16,530 nt of DNA from Pseudobdellovibrionaceae bacterium (GCA_014376325.1 JACMRP010000109.1:1-16530); one strand, 5' to 3'. Positions 8,294 through 15,050 are shown, numbered from the stretch's first letter. Program-made: numbers and translations. The notes: generated by a model from the sequence alone, not told the origin.

Positions 8294-9793
8294 CTAGCGT
8301 TTGGTTCTCGTTGTGCTGGATCGTGAAGATGGAGTTGTCTTCGGTGAGTCTGCAGATCTGTAGAGGCCTTTGCAGGGACCATCAATTTTCGAAGCTTCCT
8401 CAAAGTCATCTCTTGCAGATTTAACTGTAGAGTAGTCGCCTTCAACTTCTTGAAGACTCATTGTACTTGTTTTGCTTTTAGGAACAGTGCCTAAGGCAGC
8501 AAGCTCGTTAGATTTTTTTCTCGAGTCAGCTTCCATTTCGGCTTGTTTGTCAGTTATGGCTTTAGCTTTCTTCGTTTGGGTGGTCGCTAAACTGGTTAGT
8601 CGAGCTTGGGCCTTGGCTATTTTGTCGATCACAGACTGAGCGGCGTCATTCATTTTTGTGGTGTCATCAGCCTTTGCTTGGTGCTCTTGTATTTGCATCG
8701 ATGCAAGCTGTTGGGTCGCGTTGTCTATGTCTGAAATGTTGCTGTTTATCATGTCTTGAAATACTTGGATTTTCTCTTCAGTTTGTGCGATTAAAGCATT
8801 TCGTTGAACGTCAAATTGGGACATGCAGTCCAAAAACGTGTCGTTCAGCTCCTGCTTTTTTGCGGATGCTTGTTTAATGAATCCGAGTCCGCCCTTATTA
8901 CTAGCGCCAGCATAATCAGTGTCGTAAGCTTTGCGCAGTTCGCGTACTTTTTTCATGCATGCAAGTTTGCTGGCTGTTTCGCTCATCTGTAGCAAGTTAG
9001 AATTTTTACTTCTATACACTTCGGCCATTTGATTCCGAATGGATAGATTTTGAGTTTGTTTTGCTCGAATTTGTGCAGCTACTTCGGTTGTTGTCTTAGC
9101 GGATTCAGTGGTACGTTGGCGTTGTTCTTTGCTCATGTCGAGCTTGTCTGATTTTAATTTTTCCTGTGCTTCAGTAATTCCGGTTTGGACCTCTTGAATG
9201 TCTTTGTTGTAACTATCTTCGAGCTCAGCAGTTTCTTTCTTGAGGTCCGCTAGATCTTTGCTGTTGTCCTTAATATCTTTCTCAATGTCTTTTTTATCGC
9301 GGAAGTAGTCTTTTCCGGCAAGGGTAGGGCATTTGTTTCCCGTGCTGTTAAAGTTTGTTGCGCCGATGCTAGTTCCAATTGCTTCTAAGAATGCGTTGCT
9401 TTTGCCACCATCAAATTCATCACTCTCAGCTAAGTCCTCGCACGCGTCGATAGCGCTTTGGCAGTTTGAACCGTAGCCGGCTTTGCCGCAAGATTTTGCA
9501 AGTTCTTTCTGTGCCAAATCATATCTATCTTTAGAACGACAACTGGAAGATTCTTCTCTTTCCCTAGGCGCGACAGTTGCGCATATTTTTTTGTATGAAC
9601 GACAGTTATTGTAAAGGTCGCCGCCGACTTTTTCTGCTTCCTTCTTTTCGCAGTTATCCTTGATATAGGTCTTCATTTCGGAATCACAGTCATCAGCAAA
9701 AGCCCGCTCCGAAACACCGAACGAAACCGCAAGGGCGAATGTGCAGACTATTTGGGCAAGTGATAGGATTGTGAACGGTCTATTCAAACTCAT
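8294..9793 (-). CDS. Secreted Cys-rich coiled-coil protein of unknown function
   Basis: I do not recognise a family. The 499-aa product has a signal peptide (basic start, hydrophobic stretch about 8-27, likely cleavage after AFA at 33). The N-terminal part (34-160) holds nine cysteines (36, 48, 64, 71, 85, 102, 111, 118, 155), in pairs that suggest disulfides. A long, charged, Lys/Glu/Gln-rich coiled-coil region runs from about 165 to 430 with only Cys279 and Cys323. Cys474 precedes a Ser/Thr/Arg-rich tail ending TTRTKR. The mature protein would have 12 cysteines, an even number, which fits an oxidised periplasmic or exported protein. The ATG at 9793 follows a strong purine site (AGGGGGGAA). 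By eye the gene is more AT-rich and less codon-biased than its neighbours. It lies between mscL and pbp1A, probably as its own transcription unit. Confidence 0.85.
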   Translation of the reverse strand: MSLNRPFTILSLAQIVCTFALAVSFGVSERAFADDCDSEMKTYIKDNCEKKEAEKVGGDLYNNCRSYKKICATVAPREREESSSCRSKDRYDLAQKELAKSCGKAGYGSNCQSAIDACEDLAESDEFDGGKSNAFLEAIGTSIGATNFNSTGNKCPTLAGKDYFRDKKDIEKDIKDNSKDLADLKKETAELEDSYNKDIQEVQTGITEAQEKLKSDKLDMSKEQRQRTTESAKTTTEVAAQIRAKQTQNLSIRNQMAEVYRSKNSNLLQMSETASKLACMKKVRELRKAYDTDYAGASNKGGLGFIKQASAKKQELNDTFLDCMSQFDVQRNALIAQTEEKIQVFQDMINSNISDIDNATQQLASMQIQEHQAKADDTTKMNDAAQSVIDKIAKAQARLTSLATTQTKKAKAITDKQAEMEADSRKKSNELAALGTVPKSKTSTMSLQEVEGDYSTVKSARDDFEEASKIDGPCKGLYRSADSPKTTPSSRSSTTRTKR

Positions 9794-9811
9794 GAGATTC
9801 CCCCCTGGGTA

Positions 9812-9840
9812 TCACTATAATAAGCAAAACTGGTTCCAAC
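9812..9840 (-). promoter_or_regulatory. Candidate promoter of the Cys-rich secreted protein gene
   Basis: Upstream of the ATG at 9793, the minus strand reads CTTATTATAGTGATACC, containing a -10-like TATTAT about 25-30 nt before the start codon. The best-spaced -35 (TTCCGG, 17 bp upstream) is poor. The call rests mainly on the -10 box and its position in the 88-bp gap after mscL. Coordinates are approximate. Confidence 0.25.
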
Positions 9841-9881
9841 CGGAAGGAATCTCAGAATGATACGACTTAGGTCAGAGCTAG

Positions 9882-10310
9882 TTAAGCGAGGGCACTCGTG
9901 CATTGAGGGCATTTTGTTGCCTTCAACGCGATCATCGAAGCGCAATACGGACACTCTTTCGTGGTCGGAGTCGTCGTCGGATGCTTTTGCAATTTAGTAG
10001 CTGCTTTGACGATCAAAAAGATCGCGAAACCAACAATGATAAAATCGATGACGCTGTTCAGAAACATTCCGTAGTTGATCGTCGGTGCCGCCGCTTTTTT
10101 TGCGTCAGCGAGAGTTTCGAAATGTTCACCATTCAAAGAGATGAACAGATTCGCGAAATCGACTTTGCCCATTCCGAGGCTTACGACCGGCATCAAAACG
10201 TCCGCAACAAAGGAAGAAACGATTTTACCGAAGGCCGCCCCGATGATGATACCGACTGCCAAATCTAGAACATTTCCGCGGCTGATAAAAGCCTTAAATT
10301 CATTCCACAT
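9882..10310 (-). CDS. mscL: Large-conductance mechanosensitive channel MscL with C-terminal zinc ribbon
   Basis: MscL is an inner-membrane pentamer that opens under high membrane tension to release solutes during hypo-osmotic shock. The 142-aa product starts MWNEFKAFISRGNVLDLAVG, like E. coli MscL. TM1 is about 13-42 with the conserved GIIIGAAFGKIVSS and LMP motifs, a periplasmic loop spans about 45-78, and TM2 is about 79-103. The usual C-terminal amphipathic bundle helix is replaced by a Pro/Thr linker and a C4 zinc-ribbon-like tail (Cys120/123, Cys134/137; CPYC and CPQC). The frame opens upstream to an ATG at 10346. I chose the ATG at 10310 because it matches the family N-terminus and has GGGAGG 8 nt upstream. 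It is divergent from the small gene at 10363. Confidence 0.95.
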   Translation of the reverse strand: MWNEFKAFISRGNVLDLAVGIIIGAAFGKIVSSFVADVLMPVVSLGMGKVDFANLFISLNGEHFETLADAKKAAAPTINYGMFLNSVIDFIIVGFAIFLIVKAATKLQKHPTTTPTTKECPYCASMIALKATKCPQCTSALA

Positions 10311-10318
10311 TTTTGAAA

Positions 10319-10324
10319 CCTCCC
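10319..10324 (-). promoter_or_regulatory. Ribosome binding site deciding the mscL start
   Basis: GGGAGG on the minus strand, 8 nt before the ATG at 10310. It lies inside the frame that would be translated from the alternative ATG at 10346, which argues for the internal start. Confidence 0.75.
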
Positions 10325-10362
10325 TTTTGATTTCTGGGGGGATCATATGCTAGAGTTCCTCC

Positions 10363-10617
10363 ATGCAAAAAGGTTTTAATTCGGATGTGACAGTGCGTGG
10401 TCAGAAATTTCATGTGCAGACAGAAGACTGGGGACAGCGAAATCCCTTCGTCGTCAGCCGAATATTCTGTAACGGGGCCGTTATTAAGACGATTAAAACT
10501 TCTTACGAAGTGATCCTGCTTGCGGGTGCCATCCGCGAAGAGGAATCGATCAAAAACGCGCTTCGTCGGCAACACTCTGACATCTTGGACGTGTTGATGG
10601 CCGGGAAGATGCCGTAG
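10363..10617 (+). CDS. Small conserved-looking protein, function unknown
   Basis: The 84-aa frame reads like a real small protein. The segment VTVRGQKFHVQTEDWG, then NPFVVSRIFCNGAVIKTIKTSY, resembles a small beta-rich family I recall from delta-type proteobacteria, with a VQTED(W/R)G motif, an NP, and a strand ending in TSY. No enzyme signature, signal peptide or membrane segment is visible. A helical C-terminal part (about 55-84) follows. The ATG at 10363 is the only in-frame start after a TAG at 10351-10353. Its ribosome binding site is weak (AGAG, 7 nt upstream). It diverges from mscL with 52 bp between the start codons and is followed by a strong terminator, so it is probably monocistronic. 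Function is unassigned; the family resemblance is from memory. Confidence 0.75.
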   Translation: MQKGFNSDVTVRGQKFHVQTEDWGQRNPFVVSRIFCNGAVIKTIKTSYEVILLAGAIREEESIKNALRRQHSDILDVLMAGKMP

Positions 10618-10693
10618 TTTTCCGGACTTCTTTCCTGGACTGGGTTGAAATCTGACTGAGACAGGTATTAAGCAGGATCGCGGTTTGCAAAAA

Positions 10694-10722
10694 GAAAAAG
10701 CGACCTTGCGAGTCGCTTTTTC
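10694..10722. terminator. Strong bidirectional intrinsic terminator
   Basis: A perfect 11-bp inverted repeat, GAAAAAGCGAC (10694-10704) and GTCGCTTTTTC (10712-10722), has a 7-nt loop. Read on the plus strand, the GCGAC/GTCGC core is followed by TTTTT; on the minus strand it is also followed by a T-rich tract. It lies 77 bp after the small gene ending at 10617, which it most likely terminates. Confidence 0.85.
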
Positions 10723-10733
10723 GAAACGGATTT

Positions 10734-10758
10734 CTCCTCTCTGACAAGAGGAGTTTTT
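10734..10758 (+). terminator. Second hairpin with U-tract; its 3' arm is also a ribosome binding site
   Basis: CTCCTCT (10734-10740), loop CTGACA and AGAGGAG (10747-10753) are followed directly by TTTTT (10754-10758) and then ATG (10759). By shape this is an intrinsic terminator in tandem with the one at 10694-10722. The 3' arm AGAGGAG is also an excellent Shine-Dalgarno sequence, 5 nt before the ATG of the candidate leader ORF, so folding would both favour termination and hide the ribosome binding site. Which role is real cannot be told from sequence alone. Confidence 0.55.
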
Positions 10759-10914
10759 ATGTCAACCAGACATAAGATAGATCGGTTCCCTTCAAAGAAA
10801 ACTCGAGCAAAAATTAGTATCAAACCAAGGTCGAGTTATAATGCAAGCCTCTCGTCGAGCTTAGTCCGAGTCTCCTATGCAGAACCAGCTGCGGTATCTA
10901 GAATAAAAGGATGA
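10759..10914 (+). CDS. Candidate 51-aa leader ORF translationally coupled to ftsE
   Basis: An open frame starts at ATG 10759, 5 nt after AGAGGAG, and ends with the TGA at 10912-10914, overlapping the ftsE start as ATGA. The peptide starts MSTRHKIDRFPSKKTRAK and ends AVSRIKG. It is basic and Ser-rich, has no signal peptide or membrane segment, and is not a family I recognise. In favour: the strong ribosome binding site, the same ATGA junction type used between the downstream genes, and the near-absence of a usable ribosome binding site for ftsE itself (AAAAGG directly abuts its ATG). Against: a 51-codon frame can occur by chance, the peptide does not look like a folded protein, and a consensus -10 box lies inside it. 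It may matter only for its act of translation. Confidence 0.42.
   Translation: MSTRHKIDRFPSKKTRAKISIKPRSSYNASLSSSLVRVSYAEPAAVSRIKG
10814..10842 (+). promoter_or_regulatory. Candidate promoter for the ftsE operon
   Basis: A perfect -10 hexamer TATAAT (10837-10842) is preceded at 17-bp spacing by TTAGTA (10814-10819), which matches the -35 consensus at three of six positions. Transcription would start near 10849, giving a leader of about 60 nt before the ftsE ATG and bypassing the leader ORF start and the hairpin. Confidence 0.45.
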
Positions 10915-11570
10915 TTGAATTTTCGCACGTCTACAAAACGTATCCCGGCCCGATTCATGCGCTCAAAAATATCGAACTGTCCGTCGGCAAAGGCGAGTTC
11001 GTATTCCTAACGGGGCCCAGTGGCGCCGGCAAAACGTCCCTGTTTAAAATGATATCGGCTTTTGATACCGCAACATCCGGCGCAGTTCACGTTGCAGGTA
11101 TCGATCTTAGCAAAATGAATGAAAATAAAATTGCCGAATACCGTCGCAAAATCGGCGTCGTATTTCAAGACTTCCGCTTGCTCAAAGACCGCACGATTTT
11201 CGAAAATGTGGCGCTGCCGCTGCAGATCCGCGGCGATCGACCGCAATCCATACAGCGACGTGTCCAAGAAGTTTTAGAGCAAGTGGGCTTAACACACAAA
11301 TATGATCAGTTTCCAGAATTTGTTTCTGGCGGCGAGCAGCAGCGGACCGCCATCGCACGCGCAATCGTGCATCAGCCGGGAGTGCTAATTGCGGATGAAC
11401 CCACGGGAAATCTGGATCCGCGATTGAGCGAAGAGATCATGGATCTTTTCGAACGTGTGTCGACCCAGGGCACGACCGTGTTCATCGCGACTCATGATCA
11501 CGATATGGTAAAGCGTCGAAACAAACGGGTGTTGGTGCTTCAAGATGGTTTGCTTGTGGGGAATCAATAA
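10911..11570 (+). CDS. ftsE: Cell division ATP-binding protein FtsE
   Basis: FtsE is the cytoplasmic ABC ATPase of the FtsEX complex. Its ATP cycle drives a conformational change through FtsX that switches on periplasmic peptidoglycan hydrolysis at the septum. The 219-aa length is normal. Walker A GPSGAGKT is at 35-42, Q-loop FQDFRLL at 85-91, signature VSGGEQQR at 138-145, Walker B VLIADEP at 158-164 and the H-loop at His195, all intact. The N-terminus MIEFSHVYKTYPG aligns with E. coli FtsE, which supports the ATG at 10911 despite a ribosome binding site with no spacing. The stop overlaps the ftsX start (TAATG), as expected for subunits made in equal amounts. Confidence 0.96.
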   Translation: MIEFSHVYKTYPGPIHALKNIELSVGKGEFVFLTGPSGAGKTSLFKMISAFDTATSGAVHVAGIDLSKMNENKIAEYRRKIGVVFQDFRLLKDRTIFENVALPLQIRGDRPQSIQRRVQEVLEQVGLTHKYDQFPEFVSGGEQQRTAIARAIVHQPGVLIADEPTGNLDPRLSEEIMDLFERVSTQGTTVFIATHDHDMVKRRNKRVLVLQDGLLVGNQ

Positions 11571-12490
11571 TGATCCGCTCGGTGTTGCAACAAAGACTTA
11601 GCAGCTTCAAAAAAAATTGGGCATTGCAGTTTTCCACCTTGGTAGTGGTCACCGCATGCTACTTGGTCGTTACAATTTCGGTTTTGTTATCACAGAACCT
11701 CCGAAAGATTCTGACGGTCTGGGGTGAGGATTTGCAAATGACCGTCTACTTAACTGAAAACTCTGAAGCTGAAGAAATCAAAGAGCTCCAAAATAAAATT
11801 CAATCAGACAAGAACATCGGTAAAGTAAAGTTTGTCAGTAAAGAAACTGCATTAAGTGATTTCCGCGGACAGATGGCAAGTTACGCTCCAGATATTCTGA
11901 ACGAAAAAGATTTGCTAAGTCTGATTCCCGCTAGCCTACAGGTTTCCTTAAGCGACAGCGTCGGCGCCATGGAACACGTTAGAGTTTTAGATAGCCTAGC
12001 CACGCTGCTGAAGTCCGAAAAGACCGTTGCCGAAGTTAGTTACGGCCAAGACTGGGTTCAAAAGTACAGTCGGTTTTTATTTTACTTCCAACGCGCCTGT
12101 GAAGCGGTCGGCATCATTATTCTTGGGGCGGCGCTTTTTGTACTGTCGAACGTGATTCGTGCATCGGTCCAGTCCCGGCGTCAAGAGATTGAAGTTTTAG
12201 AACTCATCGGTGCAACACCGAGCATGATTCGCAGACCCTTTCTGATGGAAGGTGCGACCCTTGGTTTAGTTTCTTCCGCTTTGGCCGTGGGATTTTCTTA
12301 TTTAATGTTCTCTGGGATCTCCGGAATGTTTCAGCGCGAGTTGCAATTTTTGCAGCTAGCAGAGCATCTTAAGTTTTTGAGTCCGGCTTTGATGATTGCA
12401 TTTTGCTTGGTCGGAGCGGGTTTGGGCGCGGTCGCGTCTTACCTTTGTGTTCGGCAAATTAATGACGGCTGGGCGGCGCGCGGCATATGA
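11570..12490 (+). CDS. ftsX: Cell division protein FtsX
   Basis: This is the membrane partner of FtsE. The 306-aa protein has the four-helix FtsX layout: TM1 about 20-41, a large extracytoplasmic domain about 42-172, TM2 about 177-197, TM3 about 228-250 and TM4 about 271-293. The cytoplasmic segment between TM2 and TM3, with RRQEIEVLELIGATPSMIRR, is the conserved family motif. In E. coli the extracytoplasmic domain binds EnvC; here an EnvC-like gene is the next one downstream, which supports the same partnership. The start overlaps the ftsE stop by one base, and the TGA stop overlaps the next ATG (ATGA). No cysteines or truncation of note were seen in the extracytoplasmic domain. Confidence 0.95.
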   Translation: MIRSVLQQRLSSFKKNWALQFSTLVVVTACYLVVTISVLLSQNLRKILTVWGEDLQMTVYLTENSEAEEIKELQNKIQSDKNIGKVKFVSKETALSDFRGQMASYAPDILNEKDLLSLIPASLQVSLSDSVGAMEHVRVLDSLATLLKSEKTVAEVSYGQDWVQKYSRFLFYFQRACEAVGIIILGAALFVLSNVIRASVQSRRQEIEVLELIGATPSMIRRPFLMEGATLGLVSSALAVGFSYLMFSGISGMFQRELQFLQLAEHLKFLSPALMIAFCLVGAGLGAVASYLCVRQINDGWAARGI

Positions 12491-13605
12491 TTGGATTTTT
12501 TGCGGCCCTTATGATTGGAACGTCTGCGCACGCAGAAATCCCGGCGAAAGATCCTGGATTGCAGAAGATTGCCCACGATATCAAAATCGCGAAAGACAAC
12601 CTAGAGATCCAAGATTTAAAACAGAGGAAAGTTTTAACAGCCCTCTACAGCATCAATCGAAATCTAAAACGACTCGTCACTGAAAAATCAGAGCTAGGTC
12701 AGCAAAAGAGCATGGTCCAGCTAGAAATCGAAGGTCTTAACCAGCGAATAACCGATCACGACCATCAAGCGGAACTTCAGAAAGCGCAACTAACGGAACG
12801 ACTCCGCGCTATATATAAGCTTCGGGGCCCAACGCTCGCAAGATTTCTATTCGGCGCCAAAAGTTCTGCCGATCTCGAAAGAAACCTGAAGATTTTAGGA
12901 ATTGTCGCGCAACGTGATTCGCAATTAATTAAAAATTTCCGCGAAGCAGTTAAAGATATGCAGTACCGAAAAACGAAGCTGACGCAAAAACTATCCAGCC
13001 TTCAAAGTCTGGAATCAGAGCTGCAAAATCATGAAATTAAACTTCAAACAGAAGTAAGCCAAAAGAGTAAAATTCTTTCAGGAATCAAGCGCACGAAGAT
13101 GTTTACTCAGGACAAGATCAGAAATCTTAAAGACAAATCGCTCAGTTACGATCTGGCGGATAGTGGTCTGATAGATATGTTGATGCGTCCGTCGTTCGAA
13201 GCGCAAAAAGGTTTGCTTCCACGTCCGGCCCAAGGTCCGGTCAGCAAACAGTTTGGCTTGGTCAAACAGAACGACCAGCCGTATGTTCTAAGCAACAAAG
13301 GTCTATTGATTGCGGCACCGTTTGGAAGTCCCGTTCGCGCGGTATTTAGCGGAGTGGTTTCTTTCGTGGGCAGTCTTCCCGGACTAGGACAAGTTTTGAT
13401 ACTCGATCACGGGGATCATTACTATACTGTCTATGGATATAACGCCAGTGTTCGCGTGCAGCTGGGGCAAGAAATTGCCCAGGCACAAATTATCGCGAGC
13501 AGTGGAAAAAGTAATTTTGATCAAGTGAACGGTCTGTATTTTGAAGTTCGACATTTTTCAGAGCCCTACAATCCGATGGAATGGGTGAAAGGATTCAGCC
13601 TATGA
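12487..13605 (+). CDS. envC: EnvC-like murein hydrolase activator with degenerate LytM (M23) domain
   Basis: A short hydrophobic signal peptide (cleavage likely after SAHA at 16) is followed by a long coiled coil (about 25-215), a linker, and a C-terminal LytM/M23 fold (about 243-372, with LIAAPFGSPVRAVFSG and LDHGDHYYTVYGYN). All zinc-ligand positions expected from catalytic M23 enzymes appear changed: HxxxD is Asn270...Leu274, the YAH His is Tyr318, and HxH reads Gly349-Leu-Tyr351. That is the hallmark of EnvC/NlpD-type activators, which bind and activate N-acetylmuramoyl-L-alanine amidases instead of cutting the wall themselves. Being ATGA-coupled to ftsX, it is very likely the FtsEX-controlled activator. 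Oddity: the signal peptide n-region (MIGFF) has no basic residue; the in-frame codons just upstream encode an Arg but offer no ATG, GTG or TTG. The gene name is by analogy. Confidence 0.88.
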   Translation: MIGFFAALMIGTSAHAEIPAKDPGLQKIAHDIKIAKDNLEIQDLKQRKVLTALYSINRNLKRLVTEKSELGQQKSMVQLEIEGLNQRITDHDHQAELQKAQLTERLRAIYKLRGPTLARFLFGAKSSADLERNLKILGIVAQRDSQLIKNFREAVKDMQYRKTKLTQKLSSLQSLESELQNHEIKLQTEVSQKSKILSGIKRTKMFTQDKIRNLKDKSLSYDLADSGLIDMLMRPSFEAQKGLLPRPAQGPVSKQFGLVKQNDQPYVLSNKGLLIAAPFGSPVRAVFSGVVSFVGSLPGLGQVLILDHGDHYYTVYGYNASVRVQLGQEIAQAQIIASSGKSNFDQVNGLYFEVRHFSEPYNPMEWVKGFSL

Positions 13606-14990
13606 TGGCATTCGCACGCAAGTGGAAGACATTTATCTTAGCCTTTGTTTTAATTTTGGCGTTGTTCCTGTTAGTGGAAACAGGTTTTCAAGTAAAGGCC
13701 TACGCGCAAGAGCGTTACGCCGACTTGCAAAACTTTACGAAGGTTTTAAATTACGTAGAGCAATACTATGTCGAAGAGGTCGATACTAAAAAACTAATCT
13801 ACGGAGCAATTAAAGGCATGTTGCGGGAGCTTGATCCCCACACCAATTTTATGCCTCCCGAGATGTTTAAAGATTTTGAAACTGAAACTAGCGGGGAATT
13901 CGGCGGGTTAGGTATCGAAATCTCGGTCACCAACGGAGTCCTTACGATCATTTCACCGATTGAAGACACGCCCGCTTGGGAAGCCGGAATAAAGCCAGGG
14001 GACCGAGTCATTGCCGTCGATGGGCACAGCACGAAGGGCCTAAGTTTAGTAGAGGCTTCGCAGTTAATGCGCGGTAAACGTGGATCTAAAGTTGTCCTTA
14101 GAATCGTTCGTGAAAATGAAGAAGAACCAAAAGACATATCGATCACTCGTGGCAGCGTAAAAATCAAATCGGTGAAGTACACCGATCTTGAAGACACGTA
14201 CGCGTATATCAAAATCACAAGCTTCATCGAAAACACCTCCAAAGATTTAGAAAAAGCGATCGACGCTCACATCAAGAGCAACAAACGTATGGATGGTTTG
14301 ATCATCGACATGCGCCGCAATCCTGGTGGGTTGCTCGATCAGGCGATCAAGGTCAGCGATATGTTCTTAAAAGACGGAGCCATCGTCAGCACTATCGGGC
14401 GTAACAAAAAAGAAAAAGAAATCTCGAGCGCCACTAAAAAAGGTCGCTTCACCGATTTCCCGATCGTGATTTTGGTGAACGAATACACCGCATCCGCGAG
14501 CGAGATTGTTTCCGGAGCACTTCAGGATAACAAACGTGCGTTGATCGTGGGGCAAAGGACTTTTGGTAAAGGCTCGGTGCAATCGGTTGTACGACTTGGC
14601 GACGGAAGCGGTTTAAAGCTAACGGTCGCGCGTTACTACACTCCAAGCGGAATCAGTATCCAGGCAGAGGGCATTAAGCCCGATATCGAAATTGAAGATG
14701 TTGAACCAGAAGCATTTGCGAAGGCCGTTTTAAAAACCAAGATCACACGTGAAAAAGACATTGCGGGTCATTTGCGTGGCGATCGCGAAAAGGATGTCGA
14801 AAAAGTTCAAAAGAAGCTCGACGTCGGCGCAAAAGAGACCAACAACGCGCTTGCTTGGTGGAAAGATGTTGGAAATAAAAAAGAAGGAAACCTCACGCAG
14901 AGGGAGAAACTCTTTAAAAACGACTACCAAGTCTACCAAGCTTTTAGCTATTTAAAAGCATGGAAGACGTTGAAGGTTTTGGCGCGTTGA
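13602..14990 (+). CDS. ctpA: Carboxyl-terminal processing protease CtpA (S41, PDZ)
   Basis: This is a periplasmic, membrane-anchored serine protease that trims or degrades proteins from their C-termini; substrates in other bacteria include cell-wall hydrolases and their activators. Numbered from 13602 (462 aa): TM anchor about 7-29, PDZ domain about 98-171 (GGLGIEI, AWEAGIKPGDRV), S41 core with GLIIDMRRNPGGLL (232-245). Catalytic Ser298 lies in TASASE and Lys323 in FGKGSVQ, 25 residues apart as in E. coli Prc. A Lys/Glu-rich C-terminal extension (about 375-450) follows the protease core. The frame could start at ATG 13581, but ATG 13602 overlaps the envC-like stop (ATGA), has AAAGGA upstream and removes a non-hydrophobic lead. 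An adjacent ATG at 13605 is also possible. It is the fourth gene of the overlapping division operon. Confidence 0.94.
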   Translation: MMAFARKWKTFILAFVLILALFLLVETGFQVKAYAQERYADLQNFTKVLNYVEQYYVEEVDTKKLIYGAIKGMLRELDPHTNFMPPEMFKDFETETSGEFGGLGIEISVTNGVLTIISPIEDTPAWEAGIKPGDRVIAVDGHSTKGLSLVEASQLMRGKRGSKVVLRIVRENEEEPKDISITRGSVKIKSVKYTDLEDTYAYIKITSFIENTSKDLEKAIDAHIKSNKRMDGLIIDMRRNPGGLLDQAIKVSDMFLKDGAIVSTIGRNKKEKEISSATKKGRFTDFPIVILVNEYTASASEIVSGALQDNKRALIVGQRTFGKGSVQSVVRLGDGSGLKLTVARYYTPSGISIQAEGIKPDIEIEDVEPEAFAKAVLKTKITREKDIAGHLRGDREKDVEKVQKKLDVGAKETNNALAWWKDVGNKKEGNLTQREKLFKNDYQVYQAFSYLKAWKTLKVLAR

Positions 14991-15050
14991 GCAAGGTAGG
15001 TTTGCATTTTCCGGGAAGGCGATCTAGTTTTACCTTTCTGGAGGCCTCAA

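Noticed and set aside
12487..13605. Calling this an active M23 zinc endopeptidase
   Set aside because: All expected zinc ligands are substituted, so an activator role fits better.
13799..14242. A 147-codon minus-strand open frame
   Set aside because: Antisense to the PDZ/S41 core of ctpA, a typical shadow of a strongly coding frame.
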